DNA of 59,808 nt, from NCBI GenBank assembly GCA_013820875.1, contig JACDHS010000011.1:1-59808 (forward strand), written 5' to 3'. The notes under the pieces were generated by a model that worked only from the letters and a program-made list of their open reading frames with translations, did not search any database and was not told the origin of the DNA. The position numbers were made by a program, and so were the translations under genes. Of this stretch, positions 25,083 to 33,034 are shown one piece after another. The DNA is from Verrucomicrobiota bacterium. Its GTDB lineage: Bacteria; Verrucomicrobiota; Verrucomicrobiia; Limisphaerales; JACDHS01. Position 1 is the first letter of the stretch. Every line of letters begins with the position of its first letter.

Positions 25083-28000
25083 ATGCAGTTAGCTAATGCA
25101 CTGCTTACAATGATAAAAGCGAAAGTTGTTCTATTATTGTCAGCTTTGGCGCTCGCCTCTCCGGTGCGTGCCGCGGAATTTTACGTGGCTCCTGACGGTA
25201 AGTCCACGAACACGGGAACTATATCGAGTCCCTGGGACTTACAAACGGCATTGAATCATCCCGCCACACTGAAACCGGGAGACACGGTCTGGCTCCGCAA
25301 CGGTATTCACCGGATGGACAATCGGATCACCAAGTTCACCAGTCGCCTGGCAGGAACATCGACTGCCCCAATAACGGTTCGGCAATATCCCGGTGAACGC
25401 GCCACGATTGACGGCAATATTTTGCAGTCCACTGGTGGTTGGGTGAATTATTGGGGTTTTGAAATTTATAACTCCAACACCAATCGTTACACCTCACAAA
25501 CTGGCCCATGGCCCACCACATGGTGGGTCAAGTATGATGGTAAGGACGTTGATCTCTGTGTCAGCGGCTTTGATCTACAGGCTCCAAATGTCAAACTGAT
25601 CAACCTGGTCGTCCGCGATTCGATTGGCGGCGGTTTCGGCATCAGTAAGACAGCGCAGAACACCGAGATGTATGGCTGTTTGTCTTACTACAATGGTTGG
25701 CTGGCCCCGGATCGCGCTCATGGCCATGGATTGTACGGACAAAACGCAGCTCCCTACACCAAGAACATCATGGAAAATCTGTTCTACGGGAACCTCGCTC
25801 TAGGTCTTCAAGCTACCGGGAATGGCCCTGAACCAATCGCAGATAACTTCAACCTGGAAGGCAATGCCCTGTTTCAGAATGGTATTCTCGCCACTAAACA
25901 CCAGGCCAATATTCTCGTTGGAGCGTGGCAGGGTCGCGCCCAAAACCCGCGCATTATCGGCAACATGGTTTATGACACGATGGGTAGCGGCTCGGATTCC
26001 TACATCGGTTACAGCGGCGGAACGGATAACGCTGTGGTGCAGAACAATTACTTCGGCACCAGCGCCATGTTCTCCACCGCGAACTTTAATATGACCGTGT
26101 CCGGAAACCTGTTCGGCGGCGGAATAATCAATCTCGACAAAACCAAGTATCCGAATAACACCTTTCTCTCAGCAAAGCCGACTCAGAACGCGATCTTCGT
26201 GCGCCCAAACAAGTATGAAGCGGGCCGCGGCAATATCGTCATTTACAACTGGCAGAAGCTGAACACAATTTCAGTTGATCCTTCGGCGGCTGGGTTGAAG
26301 TCCGGCGACGTTTATGAATTGCGTAACGCGCAGAACTTCTACGGCGATGTCATCACCGGCACTTACAATGGTGGTTCCATTTCCATTCCAATGACCGGTC
26401 GCACAGTTGCGAAACCGCAAGGAGCAAACTTCACAACGCCTGCATCCACGTTCCCGGAATTCGGTGTATTCGTGATCATGAAGAAAGCTGGCAGCGCACC
26501 GCCGCCAGTGAACACCGCCCCCGTTGTTTCTTCCATCGCAAATCAAACGATCCAGGAAGATTCGGCGACTGCACCAATCTCATTCACTGTTAGCGACGCA
26601 GAAACTGCTGCCGCAAACCTGAGTGTTACCGCAAGCTCTTCCAATCAGACGCTCGTTCCGAACGCAAACATCGCATTAGGCGGAAGCGGTGGAAATCGCA
26701 CCATCACCGTCACACCTGCAAAGGAACAATCCGGTTCAGCTACGATTACAATCTTCGTTAGCGACGGCATTAATGTGGTGAACAGAAGCTTTGCTCTGAC
26801 GGTTACGGCTATCAACCGCGCTCCGCAGATATCCGCAATTGCAAATCAAACCATCAAGGAGAATACCAGCGCGGGGCCGATCGGCTTCACAGTAAGTGAC
26901 CGCGAAACCTCGGCAGCAAACCTATCGGTCACCGGCACCTCCTCTAACACGACGCTTGTTCCAAACGGCAATATCGTCTTTGGCGGCAGCGGTTCGAATC
27001 GCACGATTACAGTAACGCCAGCGGCAAATCAATTCGGCACAGCCACAATTACCGTTCGAGTGAGTGATGGTGTGAATATCACAAGCCAGAGCTTTGCTTT
27101 GATTGTTGAGGCCGTGAACTCGGCTCCTGTCATTTCAAGTATCGGCAACCAGAGCATTCCGGAAGATGGAACCACGAGCGCAATTGGTTTCACCGTGAGC
27201 GACCGCGAAACTGCCGCTGCCAACCTGGCAGTCACTGCAAGCTCCGCAAATCAGACGCTTGTTCCGAATGCAAACATTACGTTGGGCGGAAGCGGCAGCA
27301 ACCGCACCATCACAGTTAAACCGGCAGCCGATCAGTTCGGCACTGTGGCAATTACAGTTGCGGTCAGTGATGGCGCGCTCACAGCAACCACCAGCTTCAC
27401 CCTGGTGGTCACCGCAGTGAACGATGCCCCGACGATCTCGAGCATCCCCGATCAAACCACCCAGCAAGATACTGCAACCGGGCAGATTCCTTTTGTGATC
27501 GGCGATATTGATACTCCGATTGCAAACCTGAGTCTGGCGGGCGGTTCTTCGAATCCAACGCTTGTTCCGAATGCCAACATTGTATTCGGCGGCAGCGGAA
27601 CGAACCGAACGGTTAAGGTCACCCCCGCAAGCGGACAATCCGGCAGCGCCGTCATCACCGTCTCCGTCAACGACGGCGCGGCCAGCGCGAGCAAGAGCTT
27701 CAACCTGACCGTGGACAAGATCGACGACGGCGGCACCAATACCACGGACAACGTGTATCTCGGAATTGAAGCCGAAGACGCTGTTATCGTTTCGCCGATG
27801 ACCGTGGTGACGGACACGAAAGTTCCCAGCCGCCGTTATGTGCATACGCCGCTCGCGAACCAGGGCACAGCGACTTACACCGTCGAGGTTCCCAAGACAG
27901 GCACCTACATCATCTGGAGCAAAATCCTGGGTGAAACGTTTGCCAGCGATTCGTTCTTCGTTGCCGTCAACGGAGAGGAAGACGTCTTTGATGCAGCGGA

Positions 28001-29189
28001 AAACAAAACTTCTCCTGAATGGCAATGGAGCATTGTCAACGGACGCGGCGGCACAGGAACGCCGTTGAAGCTTGCCCCACGCACGTTTAACTTGTCGCAA
28101 GGCCTGAACACAATTCTGATTCGAGGTCGTGAAGCAAACGCTGGCCTGGATCGATTCATCATCACCGATGACCTGAACTACACGCCAACGGAACTTATGG
28201 CAACCGATGACGTTGTGGCCGCTTACGCAGGAACAACAACCCAGATCGGGCACACCGATCTGTTACAGAATGACAATTCCTTGTTCGAAGACAAATTGAC
28301 CATTATCGCAGTCAGTCCCGCCGCGAACGGCACTGTGGTGCTTACCAGCAGCACCATCAGTTATACGCCCAAGGCTGGTTTCAGCGGCATTGACAATTTC
28401 AGCTACACCGTCAAAAACGACACTGGCGCGACCAGCACAGCCAACGTCACAGTGGAAGTAAAATCCGCGGACAGGATTCATCTTGGATTCGAAGCGGAGT
28501 CCGGGACGTTGGTCTCCCCAATGGTTCTGGAGACTGACAACCTCGTTCCTGACCGCAAATACATCTGGAGCACAAAACAGAACAAAGGAACAGCCACCTA
28601 CACAATTGATATTCCCAGGACAGACACTTACGTGATCTGGGCGAAAATATTGGGTATCAAGTTCAACAGCGATTCCTTCTTCGTCTCGGTGGACGGCGAT
28701 AACGACATCTTCGACGCCGCTGAAGGGAAAGAATCCCCCAACTGGCAGTGGAGCGTGGTGAATGGACGTGGATCAAGCGGGAAAGTTCTGGCACTAAATC
28801 CCCGAACCTTCACTCTGGCCGCTGGCAAACATACAATCGTGGTCGGTGGCCGCGAATCAAAGGCCGGTCTGGACCGAATCATCATCACCAATGATCGCGA
28901 TTATGTGCCGCAAGAGGTCATTGCGGTGGCAGATCAGATCACTGCGAGCGCCGGAAGTGTTAAAAAAATTGCAGCGCAGGACCTGCTCTTGAATGACATT
29001 TCACTGTTTCAAAACATTCTGACAATCACAGCCGTGAAAAGTGGCGCAACCGGAACGGCAACTCTCAGCGGCAGCACTGTGAGCTACGCTCCGAAGGCTG
29101 GTTTCACCGGCACAGACACATTCACCTACACGATCAGTGACGGCCAGGGCAGCACGAGCACCGGGACTGTCACAGTGACGGTTCAATAA
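25083..29189 (+). CDS. Large secreted beta-helix / cadherin-like / CBM-like exoprotein
   Basis: A 1,368-aa secreted protein. After a signal peptide ending near SPVRAAEF comes a right-handed parallel beta-helix domain (about 30-465; EFYVAPDGKSTNTGT, many N-rich turns), as in polysaccharide lyases. Four near-identical cadherin/Ig-like repeats of about 101 aa begin at about 476, 577, 678 and 779 (NxAPxISSIxNQT starts). Then a carbohydrate-binding-like domain (888-1039), a Big_9/VCBS-like repeat (1040-1127), a second copy of each (1131-1275, 1277-1368) and the C-terminus. The likely role is binding and cutting extracellular polysaccharide, or adhesion; catalytic residues are not clear. ATG 25083 or 25110 are both possible; neither has a good ribosome site. 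A terminator follows. Confidence 0.9.
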   Translation: MQLANALLTMIKAKVVLLLSALALASPVRAAEFYVAPDGKSTNTGTISSPWDLQTALNHPATLKPGDTVWLRNGIHRMDNRITKFTSRLAGTSTAPITVRQYPGERATIDGNILQSTGGWVNYWGFEIYNSNTNRYTSQTGPWPTTWWVKYDGKDVDLCVSGFDLQAPNVKLINLVVRDSIGGGFGISKTAQNTEMYGCLSYYNGWLAPDRAHGHGLYGQNAAPYTKNIMENLFYGNLALGLQATGNGPEPIADNFNLEGNALFQNGILATKHQANILVGAWQGRAQNPRIIGNMVYDTMGSGSDSYIGYSGGTDNAVVQNNYFGTSAMFSTANFNMTVSGNLFGGGIINLDKTKYPNNTFLSAKPTQNAIFVRPNKYEAGRGNIVIYNWQKLNTISVDPSAAGLKSGDVYELRNAQNFYGDVITGTYNGGSISIPMTGRTVAKPQGANFTTPASTFPEFGVFVIMKKAGSAPPPVNTAPVVSSIANQTIQEDSATAPISFTVSDAETAAANLSVTASSSNQTLVPNANIALGGSGGNRTITVTPAKEQSGSATITIFVSDGINVVNRSFALTVTAINRAPQISAIANQTIKENTSAGPIGFTVSDRETSAANLSVTGTSSNTTLVPNGNIVFGGSGSNRTITVTPAANQFGTATITVRVSDGVNITSQSFALIVEAVNSAPVISSIGNQSIPEDGTTSAIGFTVSDRETAAANLAVTASSANQTLVPNANITLGGSGSNRTITVKPAADQFGTVAITVAVSDGALTATTSFTLVVTAVNDAPTISSIPDQTTQQDTATGQIPFVIGDIDTPIANLSLAGGSSNPTLVPNANIVFGGSGTNRTVKVTPASGQSGSAVITVSVNDGAASASKSFNLTVDKIDDGGTNTTDNVYLGIEAEDAVIVSPMTVVTDTKVPSRRYVHTPLANQGTATYTVEVPKTGTYIIWSKILGETFASDSFFVAVNGEEDVFDAAENKTSPEWQWSIVNGRGGTGTPLKLAPRTFNLSQGLNTILIRGREANAGLDRFIITDDLNYTPTELMATDDVVAAYAGTTTQIGHTDLLQNDNSLFEDKLTIIAVSPAANGTVVLTSSTISYTPKAGFSGIDNFSYTVKNDTGATSTANVTVEVKSADRIHLGFEAESGTLVSPMVLETDNLVPDRKYIWSTKQNKGTATYTIDIPRTDTYVIWAKILGIKFNSDSFFVSVDGDNDIFDAAEGKESPNWQWSVVNGRGSSGKVLALNPRTFTLAAGKHTIVVGGRESKAGLDRIIITNDRDYVPQEVIAVADQITASAGSVKKIAAQDLLLNDISLFQNILTITAVKSGATGTATLSGSTVSYAPKAGFTGTDTFTYTISDGQGSTSTGTVTVTVQ

Positions 29190-29210
29190 AAGACGCCAAG
29201 TCATCTCACG

Positions 29211-29242
29211 GCCCTTGCTTCAGAAATGGAGCAAGGGCTTTT
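29211..29242 (+). terminator. Intrinsic terminator after the exoprotein gene
   Basis: GCCCTTGCT (29211-29219) and AGCAAGGGC (29230-29238) form a 9-bp stem with a 10-base loop, followed by TTTT. It lies 22 bases after the stop codon and just before the convergent polysaccharide locus. Confidence 0.85.
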
Positions 29243-29245
29243 CTG

Positions 29246-29995
29246 TCACCAGACAGAACGCCCTGCCGCGTGAAACCGCGCAACCGCTTCCCGATCCGGC
29301 CATGAATAATATGAGCCCTCGGCAAGATTTAGCGGACTGCGATCCATTTCACCCAGCCTCATTTCCGTCAAAACTTGTAACAGTAACTCCGCGGCAATTG
29401 CCTTTGAACGCCGCAGAAACTTGTCCAGGCATTCCCCGGGTTCCACATCGAAACTTCGCTGCGCACAAAGGTCACCGGCATCAATTTTTTCATTCACGAA
29501 ATAGATCGATACCCCTGCCCTTTTTTCTCCGTTCGCCAACATCCAGAAACTTGGCATGACGCCCCGGTAATGCGGAAGGATGGCGCCATGGATATTCAGA
29601 ATTCCTCTCGGGGGAAGGTTGATCAGTGGAGCTTTAAAAACCTGCGGGCAACTCACGGAAACGAGCACATCCGGGGCAAGCGCCCGGAGTGATTCCAAAA
29701 ACTGCGGAGAGTTCACATTGGAAATCGTTGCATAACGCACACGTCGCTTCCGGCAAACTGTTGAAATCGAATTGCCCCGCAGTTTCGCCGCTAATACGCG
29801 AGCAGCCAACCCGGCAAAAGCACCGGAACCAAACGTTCCCAAATACTTCCGCGCAGCCATCAACGACGTCTCCTTTCTGTATAACGGGGGCACTGCGTAA
29901 ACGGCTAACGTTTCAACCGCGCACCAATCTAATACTTTTTCGAAAAAGCTCGGTAAATAGAGCGGATCCTCTGTCGTTAAGAAGGCGATTCTCAT
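29246..29995 (-). CDS. Formyltransferase-family protein (Fmt-like) in the polysaccharide locus
   Basis: A 249-aa protein with the formyl-transferase fold. The catalytic Asn-His pair is in LNIHGAILPHYRG and the Asp in EKIDAGDLC, the arrangement of enzymes that use 10-formyltetrahydrofolate. It lacks the C-terminal tRNA-binding domain of methionyl-tRNA formyltransferase, so it more likely formylates an amino sugar, as in other surface polysaccharide clusters. Its ATG overlaps the stop of the deacetylase gene by four bases (29992-29995). It is the last gene of the - strand locus. The acceptor is unknown. Confidence 0.85.
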   Translation of the reverse strand: MRIAFLTTEDPLYLPSFFEKVLDWCAVETLAVYAVPPLYRKETSLMAARKYLGTFGSGAFAGLAARVLAAKLRGNSISTVCRKRRVRYATISNVNSPQFLESLRALAPDVLVSVSCPQVFKAPLINLPPRGILNIHGAILPHYRGVMPSFWMLANGEKRAGVSIYFVNEKIDAGDLCAQRSFDVEPGECLDKFLRRSKAIAAELLLQVLTEMRLGEMDRSPLNLAEGSYYSWPDREAVARFHAAGRSVW

Positions 29996-30876
29996 GGAAT
30001 TACATTGTTGGCTAACACTTCATCGAAACGTCCGAATGGGAATGACTTCAGGAGATGCTGCATCCGCTCGCGGAAGAAGCGGCGTCCGAGTCCCTGGGTA
30101 AAAATGAGCCGACTCGAAACTTTACCTCGGAAGGTTTGCAGTTCATCCGGATTAAATTCATAGGGATGGCAGTAAAGAATGACTGTCTTCCGCTGATCCG
30201 TAAGCGCTTTCACCGCTTCATGGATAATGCGTTTCGGCATCAGACGAAAATAACCGCCGCCAGCGACTGGGATGCGCATTCCACCGATCTGCAACATTGC
30301 GACAGGGGCTTCGAGAATGGACTTTCCATTTGCGAGCATCAGTCGCTCTGGAAAACAATTCCAACCGCCAATTCCGTATCGCTTCATCTTTTTTGGAAAA
30401 ACAGAGGAATCCACCTCAAAACCCGCCTCCGCGAGGATTTCCAAAGCCCAAAGATTCTCTTCCAGAATGGAAAAATCGGGCGCACGGAAAGCGGTGACAC
30501 GCGCGCCGCAAGCGTCTTCCACTGATTTTTTTGCTGACTCTAATTCAGATCGCAAGGCCCGCCGATCCATCTTAAAAAGAGGACGGTGCGTGTGTCCGTG
30601 CGATTGAATTTCGTGTCCCTCACGCACTAACTCTTGCAGCAGGATGGGAAACCTTTTTGCAACAAGTCCCTGAACGAAAAAAGTGCCTTTGACCTTAACC
30701 TCATCGAGCATGGCCAGCACACGTTCCATATTGTGCAGCACCCGTTCGCTGATAGGCGCATCGAAATCGACGCTCGATTGATACCAATCCTCCACGTCCA
30801 CAGTGAAGGCGCATAGTGGAACTAATTTCGACCTGGGCTCCATGCCCGGAAACACTTCGTTTTTCGTGACAACCAT
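29992..30876 (-). CDS. Polysaccharide deacetylase (XrtA-associated/NodB-like)
   Basis: A 294-aa NodB-fold deacetylase. The metal- and base-forming residues are in FTVDVEDWYQ and IQSHGHTHRPLF, followed by FRAPDFSI, the set seen in deacetylases of exosortase-linked exopolysaccharide clusters. It would remove N-acetyl groups from polysaccharide or its precursors. The ATG at 30876 has AGGTGA about 9 bases upstream. It is translationally coupled to the formyltransferase, which suggests that the freed amine is then formylated. A 1,074-base repeat-rich gap separates it from the next upstream gene. Confidence 0.92.
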   Translation of the reverse strand: MVVTKNEVFPGMEPRSKLVPLCAFTVDVEDWYQSSVDFDAPISERVLHNMERVLAMLDEVKVKGTFFVQGLVAKRFPILLQELVREGHEIQSHGHTHRPLFKMDRRALRSELESAKKSVEDACGARVTAFRAPDFSILEENLWALEILAEAGFEVDSSVFPKKMKRYGIGGWNCFPERLMLANGKSILEAPVAMLQIGGMRIPVAGGGYFRLMPKRIIHEAVKALTDQRKTVILYCHPYEFNPDELQTFRGKVSSRLIFTQGLGRRFFRERMQHLLKSFPFGRFDEVLANNVIP

Positions 30877-30944
30877 AAAATGATCACCTGGTCAGCGGAG
30901 GGTCTTGATACTGACAGCTTAACAGCCGAATGAGGTGCATACAG

Positions 30945-31092
30945 GCATCTTGACACTGCCCCCGAAATTCGATTGCTGCAGGTTGCAGCCGTGCCGCCCA
31001 ATGTGCTGCCGACATCCTGCCGACAGATCGAGCGACTCGGGCTTTTTCTGCCGGCAGGATGCCGACAGCACATTGGGGCAGTGTCAAGATGC
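30945..31092. repeat. Nested long palindromic element
   Basis: The outer arms 30945-30962 and 31075-31092 (GCATCTTGACACTGCCCC and its complement) are perfect over 18 bases. The inner arms 30997-31022 and 31052-31077 match at 24 of 26. The whole 148 bases can fold as one cruciform. It lies in the upstream region of the deacetylase gene and holds no gene. Confidence 0.8.
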
Positions 31093-31124
31093 GCCCGTGC
31101 ATACATCGCCTGACCGCGATAGCT

Positions 31125-31155
31125 TTCAATCCTAAGCGATCCACTCAGGATTGAA
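31125..31155. repeat. Palindrome flanking array 3, left copy
   Basis: TTCAATCCTAAG (31125-31136) and CTCAGGATTGAA (31144-31155) match with one mismatch around a 7-base spacer. The core ATCCTAAGYGATCYACTYAG is shared with the copy at 31761-31787 on the other side of array 3, in the same orientation. Confidence 0.7.
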
Positions 31156-31242
31156 GTTTTAACCCCTCAAAACGTTGCCTCTCCCAACCGGAGAATGGCC
31201 AAACAAGCGGGCTAGCGTGACAACAATCTTCAATCCCTGCGA

Positions 31243-31620
31243 CGTGGCCAACACAGTGTGCGGACGTCGTTTCTGCAGTTTCAAAGTGGACAACACACTG
31301 TGCGGACGTCGTTTCCACAGTTTCAAAGTGGACAACACACTGTGCGGGCGTCGTTTCCGCAGTTTCAAAGTGGACAACACACTGTGCGGACGTCGTTTCC
31401 GCAGTTTCAAAATGGACAACACACTGTGCGGACGTCGTTTCCGCAGTTTCAAAATGGACAACACACTGTGCGGACGCCGTTTCCGCAGTTTTAAAATGGA
31501 CAACACACTGTGCGGACGCCGTTTCCGCAGTTTTAAAATGGACAACACACTGTGCGGACGTCGTTTCCGCAGTTTCAAAGTGGACAACACACTGTGTTGG
31601 CGTCGTTTTCGGAACCACAG
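31243..31620. repeat. 42-bp tandem array 3 (nine units)
   Basis: The core TGCGG recurs at 31259, 31301, 31343, 31385, 31427, 31469, 31511 and 31553, with a degenerate ninth unit at 31595; all spacings are 42. Each unit has GCGGA-N7-TCCGC, a GACGTC palindrome and CACACTGTG. Neighbouring units share variants (TTTCAAAGTGG, TTTCAAAATGG, TTTTAAAATGG), consistent with local duplication. All-frame ORFs through it are by-products. It lies in the 30877-31950 gap, which contains only repeats. Confidence 0.93.
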
Positions 31621-31760
31621 AGGAAATAAACCCTTATAATTCCCGCTTTTAATCCGGAGGAACGCGGTTTTTTGGTGCGCGAAGGCAATTTTCCCGAATT
31701 TGGGCCGAGAAAATTCTGTTCGCAAAAGGGATTTTCCTCGTGAGGTCGGGACACTGGTTT

Positions 31761-31787
31761 GTATCCTAAGTGATCTACTTAGGATAC
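31761..31787. repeat. Palindrome flanking array 3, right copy
   Basis: GTATCCTAAGT (31761-31771) and ACTTAGGATAC (31777-31787) are perfect 11-bp arms around GATCT. Related to 31125-31155. Confidence 0.75.
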
Positions 31788-31799
31788 TGGGATTGAAGG

Positions 31800-31890
31800 A
31801 GCAGGCCGGGAGGACTGCTCTACGTAACGTAGCCGTCCTCGGCTGCGGTTCACTGGGTGTCTCGCCCAGTGTTCAGGACTGAGACGCACT
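31800..31890. repeat. Dispersed-repeat-like element with three small dyads
   Basis: CTACGT-A-ACGTAG (31820-31832) sits inside AGGAC...GTCCT arms, and CACTGGG (31851-31857) pairs with CCCAGTG (31865-31871). It lies about 60 bases beyond the 3' end of the - strand glycosyltransferase gene and could end that transcript. Confidence 0.5.
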
Positions 31891-31950
31891 GCAAGAAAAC
31901 TGAAATACGCCCTCACCCACGTCTCTTTTCGTTCCTTTTTTGACGCCAAC

Positions 31951-33033
31951 TCAGCGGGTGGACTCGGCAAACAATCTCGAAGTCCCGGAACGTTGGCGCA
32001 CATATTGAGGGCAGCTCAAAACAAATCCGAATCCGTAACCGATATGCATGCAAATCAAAGCGATGACAACTCCAGGGATCTGTTTAATTTCTCCCCGCAT
32101 CTGCATCAGGGAGGCGACCGTGAGGGTCGTTAAGTAAACGCCTGCCAAAACAAGGAAGCAGAGCAATGCCGTTGGATACAACAGCGAGAGCATCGCTAAA
32201 GTGGTCAGCGCAAGAACGAAACCTGCAGGCGCAACATGTCTTAGACTCGCCTGCCTTGGATGCCTGCGAATCACGTGAACTTTCCAAAAGCCATATTGGA
32301 CGAACTGGAGGAACAACTTTTCAAAGCTGGCCCTCACGTGATAGACGACGCGCAGCGAGAGGCATTGGAATATCTTTCCATTGGTTTTCCTCAACCGAAA
32401 ACTGAGTTCATCGTCCTGGTTTCGAACCATCTCTTCATCAAAGCCTCCCACCTCCAGCAGTCGTTCCCGCCTCCAACATCCGCCATGCACCGCATCCACT
32501 TCCCGGATTGTTTCCGCCCCTGCTGATGCTTTCAGTGCAGCGCCACCCAAACCGACCCGGGAATAGTAAGCCGCAGCCACTGCCCGCTGCACATAGTTCT
32601 TGCCGACAGGAACCAATACCCCGCCGATGTTGTCGGCACCCGTTTGTTGCCGCAATTCCACCACTCTCCTGACGTAATCCTTCGGATACTCACAATGGCC
32701 ATCAAGTCGAACGATGATTTCCCCTTGTGCAGAGGCGATCGCTCGATTCAATCCGGTGGGAACAATCCGTTTAGGATTGTCGATAAGGCGAATGTTTGAG
32801 TGGCGGGATTGGAACAAAGCCACTATTTCCCGCGTGCGATCATTGGACATTCCGTCGGCAATGATGATCTCCAGCTTATCAATTGGATAATCCTGCTTAA
32901 GCACAGCCTCAAGACAGCGATGGATGAACGGTTCTTCGTTATAAACCGGGATAACAACACTGACCACCGGCAACATTGCAGCGGTCATTGCCGATTCAGG
33001 TGATATGCCTGAACAGTCCAGATGCGTTTTCAT
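31951..33033 (-). CDS. Family 2 glycosyltransferase with C-terminal membrane segments (ExoA-like)
   Basis: A 360-aa GT2 enzyme. The GT-A core (about 22-245) shows VSVVIPVYNEE, the nucleotide-binding ADGMSNDRT, the DxD-type RLDGHCEY and NQDDELSFR. Three or four hydrophobic segments follow (about 265-345), so it works at the cytoplasmic membrane face, adding sugar to a lipid-linked precursor. The ATG at 33033 is next to the stop of the CapK-like gene (TGATATG), implying coupling; internal ATGs at 32988 and 32976 are less likely. It is the last gene before the repeat-rich gap. Confidence 0.92.
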   Translation of the reverse strand: MKTHLDCSGISPESAMTAAMLPVVSVVIPVYNEEPFIHRCLEAVLKQDYPIDKLEIIIADGMSNDRTREIVALFQSRHSNIRLIDNPKRIVPTGLNRAIASAQGEIIVRLDGHCEYPKDYVRRVVELRQQTGADNIGGVLVPVGKNYVQRAVAAAYYSRVGLGGAALKASAGAETIREVDAVHGGCWRRERLLEVGGFDEEMVRNQDDELSFRLRKTNGKIFQCLSLRVVYHVRASFEKLFLQFVQYGFWKVHVIRRHPRQASLRHVAPAGFVLALTTLAMLSLLYPTALLCFLVLAGVYLTTLTVASLMQMRGEIKQIPGVVIALICMHIGYGFGFVLSCPQYVRQRSGTSRLFAESTR

Positions 33034-33034
33034 A

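Noticed and set aside
27135-28253. 372-aa ORF antisense to the exoprotein gene
   Set aside because: It is complementary to a well-supported secreted protein with clear repeats; the open frame reflects codon bias of the opposite strand.
31243-31620. CRISPR array
   Set aside because: Units abut with no unique spacers, the period is constant at 42, and no cas genes are present.
31145-31725. ORFs of 154-188 aa through array 3, on both strands
   Set aside because: Several frames are open at once and each only repeats the unit translation; no coding signature.
30877-31950. An undetected gene or transposase in the largest gap
   Set aside because: The whole gap is accounted for by palindromes and array 3; no frame outside the repeats is long or family-like.
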